Source: Sphingobium terrigena | GTDB taxonomy: Bacteria; Pseudomonadota; Alphaproteobacteria; Sphingomonadales; Sphingomonadaceae | Direction of reading: 5' to 3' | NCBI RefSeq assembly: GCF_003591655.1 | Contig: NZ_QVRA01000020.1 | Location: 18,235-82,234, forward strand | DNA length: 64,000 nt | In this document: positions 18,117-27,308 of the stretch, piece by piece | How positions within the stretch are numbered: position 1 is the first letter of the stretch | How the letters are laid out: every line of letters begins with the position of its first letter | Program-made: the position numbers and the translations under genes | Notes under the pieces: model-generated | Told to the model about the DNA's origin: nothing | Database searches by the model: none | Seen by the model: only the letters and a program-made list of their open reading frames with translations

Positions 18117-18554
18117 ATGGGGAGTCAGCAGTCCAGGGCGTACAAGCTTCAACTATCCGACGAGGGCATCCATCTGTTCCTGCAGTGCCATTGCCGGCTA
18201 TGTCATCTCGCCGGAGATTTTCTGCCTTATGGAACGACATTGTTCGTTGCCGTCGATCTTCTCCATCGATGTGCGGCGGACGATCTGATCGCGGAATTGG
18301 TCGACCCGAAGCTGGACCGTCTTGGCGGGCGCAAAGTTCGACATGTCGGTACGTCCAACACCCTCTCACGCCTCGTCGGCGACATTGTCGAAGCCGCAGG
18401 TAGATCGGAGGCCATCCATCCTTTGCCGCAGGTCTGGAAACTCTATCTATCCGCCCTGGTCCACATGCAGGAGGCCGAAGACATCAAGGTCATTCAGTCT
18501 TTCCGCGAAATGCCCCTCAAAACCGGACGTTCTGCCCGTCGTTCTCCACAATAA
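18117..18554 (+). CDS. Unknown 145-aa protein divergent from the tra operon
   Basis: ATG at 18117 with GGGAG 8 nt upstream. Contains a short Cys/His cluster near residues 24-30 (QCHCRLCH) that could bind a metal or heme. The rest is helical with no signal peptide, and the C-terminus is basic (KTGRSARRSPQ). No family recognised. Its place across the operator array from the tra operon suggests a role in regulating transfer, which is an inference from position only. Confidence 0.65.
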   Translation: MGSQQSRAYKLQLSDEGIHLFLQCHCRLCHLAGDFLPYGTTLFVAVDLLHRCAADDLIAELVDPKLDRLGGRKVRHVGTSNTLSRLVGDIVEAAGRSEAIHPLPQVWKLYLSALVHMQEAEDIKVIQSFREMPLKTGRSARRSPQ

Positions 18555-18706
18555 TCGCGAACGCTGGACAATTTCGAGGGGCTGCCAGAAATTGGTCTCG
18601 CATGCGCAATGATCGGTGTCTTGACGATCGGTTTTATTTACAACAAATTGCCGCGCATAAGGCGATGTGACTTGGACTTTTGAGCCGCTGCCAGGGAGAC
18701 CTGCAG

Positions 18707-19117
18707 ATGACGCTTCAAAGTCCCCAAGCGATCGGTGGTGATATATTCTCATCGATCAAGGAGCTTTCCGGAAAGCTCGTCGAACGGTGGCGGCGCAGAG
18801 ACCGAATTTCTCAGCGCAGCCTCGCAAAATCTGTCGGCCGCACTGAACGCTGGATCCGCGAGCTCGAGGGCGGGGCCGGTACGGCCTCGCTTGAGGACCA
18901 TATCCGCTGCGCGCATGCGCTGCGGATGACGGCGTCTCACCTGTTTATTTTCCTCCTCGCAGTGGAGCACAAAATGGCGATACCTAACGAACTTCTTCTC
19001 CAGGATGACCTGTGGGATCTGGAACGCGACATTCTTGACGTCGTGAGCCGCCATCAGGCAGCGGCTGTCGCACGGCTCGCTTCAAGGGGCGGCGCTGCTA
19101 CCATCCGGCCAGCTTGA
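18707..19117 (+). CDS. XRE-family helix-turn-helix regulator
   Basis: 136 residues from the ATG at 18707 (AGGGAGA about 8 nt upstream; an in-frame start 27 nt earlier lacks a site). An HTH of the Cro/C1 type covers about residues 24-68: LVERWRRRDRISQRSLAKSVGRTERWIRELEGG. The remaining helical part (LEDHIRCAHALRMTASHL ... LLLQDDLWDLERDIL) is probably a dimerisation region. Likely a repressor of the tra region or of the neighbouring lasso genes; target unknown. Confidence 0.8.
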   Translation: MTLQSPQAIGGDIFSSIKELSGKLVERWRRRDRISQRSLAKSVGRTERWIRELEGGAGTASLEDHIRCAHALRMTASHLFIFLLAVEHKMAIPNELLLQDDLWDLERDILDVVSRHQAAAVARLASRGGAATIRPA

Positions 19118-19135
19118 TGAACGGCGAAGTCCGGC

Positions 19136-19750
19136 ATGTCACCCGAACCCGTCCTGGCCGAAAGGGCATATCTGCTCCTTAAGGCCGATATCATGGCCGG
19201 GCGGTTTGCGTCGGGCCACATTCTCAACGAAAGAGCGCTGGCCGCCGAATATGGCGTATCCGTGTCGCCACTCAGGGACGCGGCGCAGCGCCTGGTTGGC
19301 GAGCATATGCTAGAGATTGCTTCTGGCGGTGGCTATCGTTTGCCGACGATGACAACCGATGCCCTGCGCGATCTCTACCGCTGGCATGGTCACCTGGTAC
19401 GCCTGATACTCAAGGCAAACCGTCTGGCCATTGACTTCGACGCAAAATCTTATGCCGGGACGGAACTCGATGGGCAGGCGATAGCGACAGCGGCGACGAA
19501 CCTGTTTCAGGCGATCGCGCAGGCTTCCGACGATCATGAACATGGAAGGGCGCTTAGTTCTGCGACGGAACGACTCCACGTCGCCCGCCTCGTGGAGGTT
19601 CGGGTATTGCCCAACCTGGTGGAGGAACTGCGAGCGGTCGGGATCGCGACCGTTTCCGGTCGAGGTCCCGACCGTTTTGAAGCTCTTTGGGCCTATCATC
19701 GGCGACGAATTCGTCGCGTGGGCAGGATATGGGAAGCGATCTCTTCATAA
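19136..19750 (+). CDS. GntR-family transcriptional regulator
   Basis: 204 residues. N-terminal winged helix of the GntR type (AERAYLLLKADIMAGRFASG ... LNERALAAEYGVSVSPLRDAAQRL, residues 8-55) with the usual G-GYRL wing at about 65-69, followed by an all-helical effector/dimer region shorter than a full FCD domain. It lies directly before the lasso precursor gene. GntR regulators are recalled as frequent companions of isopeptidase-type lasso clusters, so control of the lasso genes is likely but not shown. Confidence 0.85.
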   Translation: MSPEPVLAERAYLLLKADIMAGRFASGHILNERALAAEYGVSVSPLRDAAQRLVGEHMLEIASGGGYRLPTMTTDALRDLYRWHGHLVRLILKANRLAIDFDAKSYAGTELDGQAIATAATNLFQAIAQASDDHEHGRALSSATERLHVARLVEVRVLPNLVEELRAVGIATVSGRGPDRFEALWAYHRRRIRRVGRIWEAISS

Positions 19751-19830
19751 CCGCGTCAAATCAAATCAGATGGTTACATAGTACCCTCGGCGCAAAAATG
19801 GCTTGCTGGAGGACCAGTACCGGTTAGTTG

Positions 19831-19903
19831 CGCACGTGCGACCTTATAAGATCGCTGATCAGGCGTCTCCTGATTTACCCTCTGGGGGCTGCAACTTCGC
19901 AGC
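19831..19903 (+). promoter_or_regulatory. Promoter/leader region of the lasso precursor
   Basis: The palindrome CGCACGTGCG (19831-19840) lies just before a -10-like TTATAA (19844-19849). Two small hairpins follow in the leader: ATCAGG/CCTGAT (19858-19874) and GCTGC/GCAGC (19888-19903). The precursor ATG follows AAGGAGGT, a near-perfect ribosome site. The palindrome could be an operator for the GntR protein encoded just upstream. A matching -35 box is not evident. Confidence 0.4.
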
Positions 19904-19924
19904 AAGTCCAAGAAGGAGGTAAGT

Positions 19925-20056
19925 ATGGAACGCGACTACCATTCGGACACCGACCTGATCGATCTCGGCCCGGCGATCGAGCAGACCAAGGGCAACAACG
20001 GCGTGAGCATTGACCAAGCGCAGCAGAAGCTGCAGTCCGGTCTCTCCGACGACTGA
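19925..20056 (+). CDS. Lasso peptide precursor, sphingonodin-like
   Basis: A 43-residue precursor with ATG at 19925 and AAGGAGGT 4 nt before it. The leader (22 residues) contains DLGPAIEQTK, with the Thr at position -2 that lasso proteases require. The predicted core is 21 residues: ring GNNGVSID (Gly1 to Asp8 isopeptide) then tail QAQQKLQSGLSDD. Core length, Asp8 and the GLSDD end match my recollection of sphingonodin I from Sphingobium japonicum. It is followed by a strong hairpin and the B and C maturation genes. Product inferred from sequence; ring size and C-terminus are predictions. Confidence 0.9.
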   Translation: MERDYHSDTDLIDLGPAIEQTKGNNGVSIDQAQQKLQSGLSDD

Positions 20057-20063
20057 GCAACTA

Positions 20064-20090
20064 TGGCGCGCAAGCGGTGCTTGCGCGCCA
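20064..20090 (+). promoter_or_regulatory. Intercistronic hairpin between lasso precursor and B gene
   Basis: Perfect 11-bp stem TGGCGCGCAAG / CTTGCGCGCCA with a 5-nt loop (CGGTG), 8 nt after the precursor stop and with no U-tract. Proteobacterial lasso clusters often carry such a hairpin, which raises precursor mRNA relative to the processing genes. It also rules against the GTG at 20077 as the B start, since that would lie inside the loop. Confidence 0.8.
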
Positions 20091-20109
20091 AACAATTAGA
20101 GAATTGCTC

Positions 20110-20760
20110 ATGGCGTATATTCTTCGATCGGGTGTTTCCTACGCCTGGGTCGGTTCAGTCCCAGTGATCCTGGATCTGGATCATAATCGTTATTTCAAGC
20201 TGTCACCTCGTGGGAGCGCTGCTCTTTTGCGGTTGGAACAGGGGCAGATGGCTATACCGGGCGATGCCGAAATATTGCTCGAATCCGGTCTTGTTTGTGA
20301 AAGAGAATGCGCTTCCACCATAGCGCCCACGGAAAATATGCCGGTTATCACTGCATCCTATTTTGATGAGCAAAGGCGGCCTTCCTTGAGGCATGTCATG
20401 GTTGCCGTCGTCGACCAGCTATGGTCTTTTGCCGTAATACGCCGGGCGGGGTTGGCTGTGGCAGTCGCAAAGTTGCAACGACGGATTCAACGAAGTCGTG
20501 GGCAAGAATGCCCCGGTAATATTAGCAGCTTGGTGGGAGCCTATCGGCTCATCGATCTGCTTCTCTCGGCCGAAAACCGTTGTCTGGTGCGGTCATTCGC
20601 ACTTGCCAGATCCCTGACCAGATATGGTGTGCCATTCAGTCTCGTAATCGGCGTCCGTACGGGCCCATTCGGCGCGCATTGCTGGGTTCAAAAGGGCGAA
20701 AGCAGCGTTAGCGACCATCGCGACAAGGCGCGTGAATATGTGCCGGTGTTGATCCTGTGA
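20110..20760 (+). CDS. Lasso maturation protein B (RRE fused to transglutaminase-like leader protease)
   Basis: 216 residues. Residues 1-75 form a PqqD-like leader-recognition element (GSVPVILDLDHNRYFKLSPRGSAALL). Residues about 95-216 form the transglutaminase-like peptidase with Cys158 (ENRCLVRS), His190 (FGAHCWVQ) and a candidate Asp202. It removes the leader after the Thr-Lys pair. Single-chain B proteins are the normal proteobacterial arrangement. Start at ATG 20110 chosen because the upstream GTG lies in the hairpin; stop overlaps the start of C. Confidence 0.92.
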   Translation: MAYILRSGVSYAWVGSVPVILDLDHNRYFKLSPRGSAALLRLEQGQMAIPGDAEILLESGLVCERECASTIAPTENMPVITASYFDEQRRPSLRHVMVAVVDQLWSFAVIRRAGLAVAVAKLQRRIQRSRGQECPGNISSLVGAYRLIDLLLSAENRCLVRSFALARSLTRYGVPFSLVIGVRTGPFGAHCWVQKGESSVSDHRDKAREYVPVLIL

Positions 20761-22514
20761 AGCGCGCCCGCTATCTGGCCTTGTCGGGCCCGGGCAATTT
20801 TTGCCATGTGCGAGCGGCTGAACTGACAGCTTCCACCGGATTGAGTCCGGCGGTAATCCACCCAAATTTCCTGCTTTTTTCCGATCAGCCGGTGGCAATT
20901 GTTACCCGGCCCCCGAGAACGGCTGTCCTGCTGGGGTGGCTCTATCGCCGAGATGGCACAAATAGGCCAGTCGATCTCCTCGATCCTGTAGATGCCCATG
21001 ACGTATTTACCAAGGATGGAGCCGCTCTCCTCGAAAAATATTGGGGCTCATATGTTGCGATCTTTTATGATGAGGATCGTGACGAAGCCACTGTATTCCG
21101 TGATCCTTCGGGCGGGATGCCATGTTATTATATGAAATCATCGGGCATGACGACATTCGGTTCCGATATGGCGCTGTTTCACCAAGCAGGTCTTCTCGAA
21201 TATGTCACAGACGACGAACAGTTGGGCCACCATCTGTATTTCACAAATCTGAGAACGAGTCGGACATGCATTGCTGAGTTGAATGAAATTCCGGCTGGAT
21301 TTCAGTTGAGTATTCAGCAAGGGAAGAGCAGGCTGGCGCAAAGGTGGCAGCCTTGGGCCTATGCAGGTCGACAGGCATATTATGACGATCCGGGAGAGGC
21401 GATATCAGATCTGCGAGCGACGCTTTTCTCCGCTATAGGAGCATGGGCCTCACGGTTTCAGAATCTGGTTGTCGGACTATCTGGCGGGCTCGACTCATCG
21501 ATTGTAGCGGCTGTCGCTGTTCACGCAGGAGCGAAGGTCACAGGCCTGACGCTCGTAACTGATGAGAGTGCCGGCGATGAGCGTTACTACGCTCGTGAGA
21601 TCGCAAATTTCCTCGATATTCCTCTTGAGGAGATGTTTTTTAACACCGATGATACCGATCTCGAAATGAGCCATGCCGCTCATTTGCCTCGGCCGTTGGC
21701 GAGGTCCTTTGCCCAGTCAGGAGATCAGGCCTATTGTGCCGTCGCCAGCGCGGTAGGTGCCGAAGCGTTTTTCAATGGATCAGGTGGCGACAACGTCTTT
21801 TGTTTTCAGCAATCGGTTCTCCCGATAGCCGATCGTCTTCTCTTTGAAGGAGTTGGGCGAGGGGCATTGATGACCGCCGCAGAAATCGCTGACATGGCAG
21901 AAACCAGCATCATACGCTGTGTAGCCTTAGCGTCACGCCGCGCGTGGTTGCGCAATCCGCAATATCGCTGGAAACCAAAGGCAGATTTACTGAATCGGGA
22001 TTTTGTAAACCGGTCGGGTGTGCAATTTGCGCATCCGTGGCTGGATGTACCGGTCGGTGAATTGCCGGGCAAGGCAGCGCATATTGCCTATCTCATCCAG
22101 ATACAAAACCATCTTGAGGGCTTCAGGAGGGAAACTGTACTGCCAATGATCAATCCCCTCATGTCGCAGCCCATCATCGAGACGTGTCTTCGCATTCCTT
22201 CCTGGTTCTTTTGCATGGAAGGCGAAAACAGATCAATTGTCCGAAAGGCGTTCAAATCCCGCCTACCTGACTCGATCCTCCACCGGAGAACGAAAGGTGG
22301 CCCTGACGGTTTCCTGCAACGACTGGTTGAACGCAATCGGAGCAAAATCAGAGATATGCTTCTCGGGGGACATCTCGCAGCGGTCAATCTCATCGATCGC
22401 TCATCGGTTGAGGCAGCGATCGAGTTGGAAGGAGACGGGAATAATCACATGCATTTCCGAATCCTCGAACTGGTCGATGTTGAAGCATGGGTCGCGGCTG
22501 TGAAGGCGCAATGA
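20757..22514 (+). CDS. Lasso cyclase C (asparagine synthetase-like)
   Basis: 585 residues, GTG start in a GTGA overlap with B. The N-terminal half resembles a glutamine-amidotransferase domain that has lost the catalytic N-terminal Cys. The C-terminal half carries the ATP-pyrophosphatase P-loop SGGLDSS at residues 242-248. It adenylates the Asp8 side chain of the core and forms the ring with the Gly1 amine. Ends 7 bp from the convergent isopeptidase gene. Confidence 0.93.
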   Translation: MKRARYLALSGPGNFCHVRAAELTASTGLSPAVIHPNFLLFSDQPVAIVTRPPRTAVLLGWLYRRDGTNRPVDLLDPVDAHDVFTKDGAALLEKYWGSYVAIFYDEDRDEATVFRDPSGGMPCYYMKSSGMTTFGSDMALFHQAGLLEYVTDDEQLGHHLYFTNLRTSRTCIAELNEIPAGFQLSIQQGKSRLAQRWQPWAYAGRQAYYDDPGEAISDLRATLFSAIGAWASRFQNLVVGLSGGLDSSIVAAVAVHAGAKVTGLTLVTDESAGDERYYAREIANFLDIPLEEMFFNTDDTDLEMSHAAHLPRPLARSFAQSGDQAYCAVASAVGAEAFFNGSGGDNVFCFQQSVLPIADRLLFEGVGRGALMTAAEIADMAETSIIRCVALASRRAWLRNPQYRWKPKADLLNRDFVNRSGVQFAHPWLDVPVGELPGKAAHIAYLIQIQNHLEGFRRETVLPMINPLMSQPIIETCLRIPSWFFCMEGENRSIVRKAFKSRLPDSILHRRTKGGPDGFLQRLVERNRSKIRDMLLGGHLAAVNLIDRSSVEAAIELEGDGNNHMHFRILELVDVEAWVAAVKAQ

Positions 22515-22521
22515 AGATTTT

Positions 22522-24654
22522 CTATGGCACTTTGTCTTTCCGCGACGCCAGGGAGTTCCATCGTTCATAGGGCGAACTCTTCTGGATTGTGACGTCTTCT
22601 TCCCGTTCCAGCCAGAATTTGAACCAGTCAATGTTCCTGGCATAGATGGCTAAACGATGCGCGGGGCCGTTTTTGATATGATTTTCATTTGGGAAAACAT
22701 ATAGTTCCGTTGGCCGATTATAAGCCTTCAGAATCCCGTAGCTCTCCATCGCCATCAGATATTCGTTGTCTGAGACCTGCATGAGGATTGGTAGATTGAT
22801 TTTGGCGATGTTGCGTTCAATGGACGTATTCAACCAGAATTCTGTCTGATCTTCGTTCAAGGGTGGGTAGCCCATAGCGACAAGCTGCTTTGCCCAGGCC
22901 GACCCACCGTAAATTTGTGTCGATTTAGGTTCCTGGAACCCTGTCGAGATGGACGCCGCCGCGAACAGACCAGGGGAATTCACCAATGCAAATTGCACCG
23001 TCGATACGCCATCGCTCAGGCCGGTAATGCCTATACGTTTCGTGTCGATGTTCCCCCGAGAGGCAACCAACTCAACCCCCTTTACCAAGGCAGACTGGAC
23101 GCTGCGTCGGTCATTCCAGTTGCGCTGGTTCAACGCTTGGGCTTCCAGCGCAGTGTGTACCGAGCCATCCTTCATCGTCGTGTAGTAGTCGGCCGGCCGT
23201 TGTAGGCTGAGAACGGCAAAGCCCTGCTCGGCGAACGGGAAAATCGGATACTCGTCGCCCACACCGCCGCGCAGGAAGCCCCTGGTGAGATACTGCACGA
23301 CGATCAGCGGAATTTTACTGTTGCGAGGGCGATTGCGGGGCAGAACAAGGTCGCCAAAGGATTCTATACCGACATCATTGGTCCAGTGCAGTCGTTCGAC
23401 GATTCCTTTCCTCAACTTATGGAAGGATGGATTGGGATCGAACAGCGTCGTCAAGGCACCAGTATCTGTGTTGATCTGAACGATCCGCCTCGGCTGGCTG
23501 GACGCTTCGTGAAGGCAAATAAGCGTGGGGGATGCCAACTGGCAGCCGGTTATGAGATCATGCGTTTTCAGTATGATGTCTGGGGCAGATCGCGTGTCCC
23601 AACTGTAGAGTTGCAACTCGCTGTTTCCCCAGCCGGCCCGCCGAAGAAAGAGGAGCCTCTGTCCATTCCTGGTCCACCACATGTTGAGGATGCCGCCCGC
23701 ACAGACTGGATCATCGCATCGGCGCCTTTGCCCATCGCCATATTGCAACCAAAGGTCGATGGGTGACGTGAGACTTGCTGGTTCCCGGTGCACGAGTTGG
23801 GCTGTGACGTTTCCACCTTCCACCACGGACTGGATGAGGCCATTTGATGGGCGATCAGGCGCAGCGTCCGTATGTGTGGCAAGCTCTTCGCTATGCGCAG
23901 GGCGAATGTCGGCGCCACTGGCCGTAGAAGAATGAAATTCGATCGGAATGGGCGCTCGAATGGATGGGCGCGCCTCTCGATTGGGTATGAAGCTGTCATC
24001 ATAGAGAAAACCTTCTCTGCCTCGCCGGTCGATCTCAGCTTCAAGCCGCGCAGCGTCAGGCTCATTCCCAAATAGCAGCCTCCCACCCGGCGTCCATGCA
24101 ACCTGGCGAACCGCCGTTTTGGACGTCGTTGTAAATAGAGCAGTTGCTTTCTCGACCGATATGACACGGGCTTGAGGGATGCCCTCAATCGATACCAAAT
24201 AGGCGAGATAGCGGCCATCTGGTGACCAGTGCGGACCGTTGATGATCGGCGAGCCATTGATCATCCGGAAGCCGCGAATGGTCGGCGCGCCGATAATCAG
24301 CCCGTTGCTCATGTCGACAATCTGGGCTGGGGCATGGCTTTGGGCATCGATTGTTACGAGCGCCTGGCAATAGTCATTCAACACGGGATCCGCCCGGCTG
24401 ATGACAAAGGCAAGATGCTTGCCATCGGGCGAGAGCGCCAACGGGCTTTCGGGCAGATCGGTGCCGAAGTTCGGTCCAATATCACGCAGACCGATCAAAT
24501 CGGTCGTCGTGACACCGCGCCTATCAACATGCCCGTTTGCGCCATCATCAAGAAGGTTTCGGCAAACCTGCGAAGTTTCAGGGGTGGCTGCCTCTGCTTG
24601 AGAAGCAGCCGCGATTACGCCGGCGCACGCCGCCAGCAGGGCAACAGATCTCAT
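22522..24654 (-). CDS. Lasso peptide isopeptidase (prolyl-oligopeptidase family, AtxE2-like)
   Basis: 710 residues with signal peptide (AASQAEAA), so periplasmic. Beta-propeller blades with SPDGKHLAF and SPDGRYLAY repeats are followed by an alpha/beta-hydrolase domain. Predicted triad: Ser547 in GLSDG, Asp629 in QVSDNEY, His659 in NENHIK. Enzymes of this group open the isopeptide ring of the cognate lasso peptide after uptake. It is in a minus-strand unit with the TonB receptor, FecR and FecI. Confidence 0.92.
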   Translation of the reverse strand: MRSVALLAACAGVIAAASQAEAATPETSQVCRNLLDDGANGHVDRRGVTTTDLIGLRDIGPNFGTDLPESPLALSPDGKHLAFVISRADPVLNDYCQALVTIDAQSHAPAQIVDMSNGLIIGAPTIRGFRMINGSPIINGPHWSPDGRYLAYLVSIEGIPQARVISVEKATALFTTTSKTAVRQVAWTPGGRLLFGNEPDAARLEAEIDRRGREGFLYDDSFIPNREARPSIRAPIPIEFHSSTASGADIRPAHSEELATHTDAAPDRPSNGLIQSVVEGGNVTAQLVHREPASLTSPIDLWLQYGDGQRRRCDDPVCAGGILNMWWTRNGQRLLFLRRAGWGNSELQLYSWDTRSAPDIILKTHDLITGCQLASPTLICLHEASSQPRRIVQINTDTGALTTLFDPNPSFHKLRKGIVERLHWTNDVGIESFGDLVLPRNRPRNSKIPLIVVQYLTRGFLRGGVGDEYPIFPFAEQGFAVLSLQRPADYYTTMKDGSVHTALEAQALNQRNWNDRRSVQSALVKGVELVASRGNIDTKRIGITGLSDGVSTVQFALVNSPGLFAAASISTGFQEPKSTQIYGGSAWAKQLVAMGYPPLNEDQTEFWLNTSIERNIAKINLPILMQVSDNEYLMAMESYGILKAYNRPTELYVFPNENHIKNGPAHRLAIYARNIDWFKFWLEREEDVTIQKSSPYERWNSLASRKDKVP

Positions 24655-24660
24655 GTCCGT

Positions 24661-27237
24661 TCACCAGGACTTCGAAATCGAAAAGCTGATGTAGCGACCC
24701 CAGGGCGAGTAATTGGCCGAATCGTAAGGCGTCTGGCTGACCGAGGTTGTCGAAATGAGGGCGGGCTTGTCGTTGAAGACATTCTGTGCGGACAGCGAGA
24801 TATCCATCCCTCGGAAAATCGGCGATTCACTGTCTATCTTCAGCCGGGTGGTCAGATCGAATGTGGTCATCGAACCGACGTCATATGTCACCGTCGCGCG
24901 TCGATCTTTCACTCCACCGACATAATTCACGACGGGGGTAAGCCTGAAAGGCCCATTCTCCCACGTGAAGCCAGCGACGCCTCGAAGATGAGGAGGGAAG
25001 AAAAGGCTGCCGGCCAGTTCGGTTTCCGGCTGCAAGGCGCTGAGGCGTTGTCGGCTTTCGATATAGCTTCCATTCGCCCAAAAGGAGATTTCTCCCATCT
25101 GGTCGAATTCAATCCGATGACTTAGGCTCACATCAACGCCACTGATACGCTGTCGCGCCGCGTTGGCATACTGGCTGTAAATGATCGCCCCCACCTTCGA
25201 GAGGTCCCAAGGGCCGCTCGAATTGTTGAAGAACAAGGCTCCGCCGAGTGCCGCATTGATCTCGTCGGTGGTTGGATTGATGCTCACGAGGTCAGCATAA
25301 ATCGGATTGCTGAGCGCCTGGGTGATATATGTGACTGGTGTCACGATCCGATCGCGATAACGGATCGAATAATATGTCACCTCAATCTTTGAATTCGGCG
25401 AGAATGCGGGTTGAAAAATTGCGGAGGCGGTCCAATTCTTGGATCGTTCCGGTTTTAAGTCTGGATTGCCACCGCCGCTATACAGACCAACCGTTCCAGT
25501 GGGATATGCCGATCCTCCAAATATCTCGATATCATAAATGTCGGCGGCTTGAACGCTGTGGAGTTGATACAGCGTGGGTGCCTTGAAGGATTTGCCCCAC
25601 GAAAATTTGAGTGTCATGCCGTAGCCAGTGGCGAGCACGGCGCCGAACTTGGGCGTCGCCACATCTCCTATCCCCGGATAATCCTCATAGCGAACCGCGC
25701 CACTGAGAATGAGTGATTGGACAAACGCGCCGCCGTCTTCCGATCGGACAATAGGGGCATTGATCTCCAGGAACCCGTAGCGATTGTCCTGGCTTGCTTC
25801 AATGCTTTGCCCATTGTCGACAAGCCGATTATAGGAGTGCAGATAGTTCTTTCGATAGCCGCCGCCGACCGCCGCCTTGACCGGGCCTGCGCCGAAGTCG
25901 AACAATGTGCCCCTCGCAATGCCTTCCAAGCTAAAAGCCTTATTGCAGTAGCAGAGTTCTGTACTCGAAAGAATGCCGTCCCAATAGTTATCGGATTTTG
26001 CCAAAGTGCGATCTTCAGCGTAAACGCCTGAGAACGTGATCTTCCAGTCCGGATTCGCTTCAAATTCGATAGTGGGCGCGACACTGATCGTTCTGGTGTT
26101 TGTCGTCCGGCGCAGTCCTTGAACTTGGTAATCGCCCGCATCCGAGGATGCGAAAGCCCGATCGGTTTTCCGCTCGCCATACAGGCCATCGACGCTGAAC
26201 GTCAGGCCAGGCACGATGTCCTGATGTCCGCTCAGCAATAAATTGTGGCGGTCAAAGCCCGGATAAAGGGTGAGGCCCGGCGAACGGGTTGCGGCATAAT
26301 CGCGTTGACTTGCCAGAATGGGCGTCGAGTGGGCATAATCATAGGCGAGGATGAAGCCGCCGGAATTCCATGTCGTGCCGCCCGTAACACTATAATTCTG
26401 CTGTACGTTTCCGCCATCGGTGGGGGCGCCCCAATAGGCGCGCGTTGTCAGGCCGCTATAGTCATTTCGCAAAATGATGTTCGCCACACCGGCGATGGCA
26501 TCAGAGCCGTACAAGGCGGATGCTCCATCTGTTACGATCTCCATTCTCTCTACGGTAGCGAGAGGAATGGCCGAAATGTCGATCGACTGAACGGCAGTGT
26601 TGAAGGCGAGGCGGTGGCCGTTGAGCAGCGTGATGGTTGCATCGGAACCCAAGCCCCGAAGATTGATCGAACTGGCCCCGCCAAGGTTGCTGCCAACGCT
26701 CTCAGGGACATTTTGCCCGATACCCGGATTTTGCCCCGCGCCTGAAGCTACCGGTAAAGATCGGACAACCTCTGCAAGGCTATTGTAGCCGTTGTCCAGC
26801 ATCCGTTCACGATTCACGACCTGCATGGGTGAAGGAGAAGAAGCACCGGCGATCAGCGAGCCGGTAACAATGATCTCCTCTCCCGTCATGCCTTGACCTG
26901 CTTTTTGATTGACGTTTGAAAATCGCTGCCGAATTAGGATGGTCCCATCGCGTTCCACTGCGATCAGACGGGTGCCCCTGAGTATCGTTTCGACCGCTTC
27001 AAGCGCGGTGTAGGTTCCGCTGAGAGGCGGAGCTTGCCGTCCCCTGACCGCCTCCGGGGAAAAAATGATCTCGCGGCCGCTCGAACGACCGATTGTGCGT
27101 AGCGCGCCGTCAAGGTCCTGCCGTTCGAGGTTCCATTCCAGCCTTTGTCCTGGTGCAGCCAGCAAGGGTGTCGGCATCCCTATTAGCGCAAGCGCGAACA
27201 CCGAACCGAACGCCCAACGTCCAAACTCTTTCATCAT
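24661..27237 (-). CDS. TonB-dependent receptor with N-terminal STN signalling domain
   Basis: 858 residues from the ATG at 27237. Signal peptide to LLAAPG, then an STN domain (RLEWNLERQDLDGALRTIGRSSG ... IILFSPEAV-like, residues about 30-85), a plug domain (EEIIVTGSL ... SVGSNLGGASSINLRGLGSDATITLLNGHRL split here) and a 22-strand-type barrel ending in SKSW. The STN domain indicates signalling through FecR to FecI. Likely imports the lasso peptide or a siderophore-like ligand that it competes with. Confidence 0.93.
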   Translation of the reverse strand: MMKEFGRWAFGSVFALALIGMPTPLLAAPGQRLEWNLERQDLDGALRTIGRSSGREIIFSPEAVRGRQAPPLSGTYTALEAVETILRGTRLIAVERDGTILIRQRFSNVNQKAGQGMTGEEIIVTGSLIAGASSPSPMQVVNRERMLDNGYNSLAEVVRSLPVASGAGQNPGIGQNVPESVGSNLGGASSINLRGLGSDATITLLNGHRLAFNTAVQSIDISAIPLATVERMEIVTDGASALYGSDAIAGVANIILRNDYSGLTTRAYWGAPTDGGNVQQNYSVTGGTTWNSGGFILAYDYAHSTPILASQRDYAATRSPGLTLYPGFDRHNLLLSGHQDIVPGLTFSVDGLYGERKTDRAFASSDAGDYQVQGLRRTTNTRTISVAPTIEFEANPDWKITFSGVYAEDRTLAKSDNYWDGILSSTELCYCNKAFSLEGIARGTLFDFGAGPVKAAVGGGYRKNYLHSYNRLVDNGQSIEASQDNRYGFLEINAPIVRSEDGGAFVQSLILSGAVRYEDYPGIGDVATPKFGAVLATGYGMTLKFSWGKSFKAPTLYQLHSVQAADIYDIEIFGGSAYPTGTVGLYSGGGNPDLKPERSKNWTASAIFQPAFSPNSKIEVTYYSIRYRDRIVTPVTYITQALSNPIYADLVSINPTTDEINAALGGALFFNNSSGPWDLSKVGAIIYSQYANAARQRISGVDVSLSHRIEFDQMGEISFWANGSYIESRQRLSALQPETELAGSLFFPPHLRGVAGFTWENGPFRLTPVVNYVGGVKDRRATVTYDVGSMTTFDLTTRLKIDSESPIFRGMDISLSAQNVFNDKPALISTTSVSQTPYDSANYSPWGRYISFSISKSW

Positions 27238-27308
27238 TGCCCCCAACTTTAATCCGGTCTCGCTCGAGACCAGTTCGCTTGGGGACAGTGACGAGCATAG
27301 AGTGCCAA

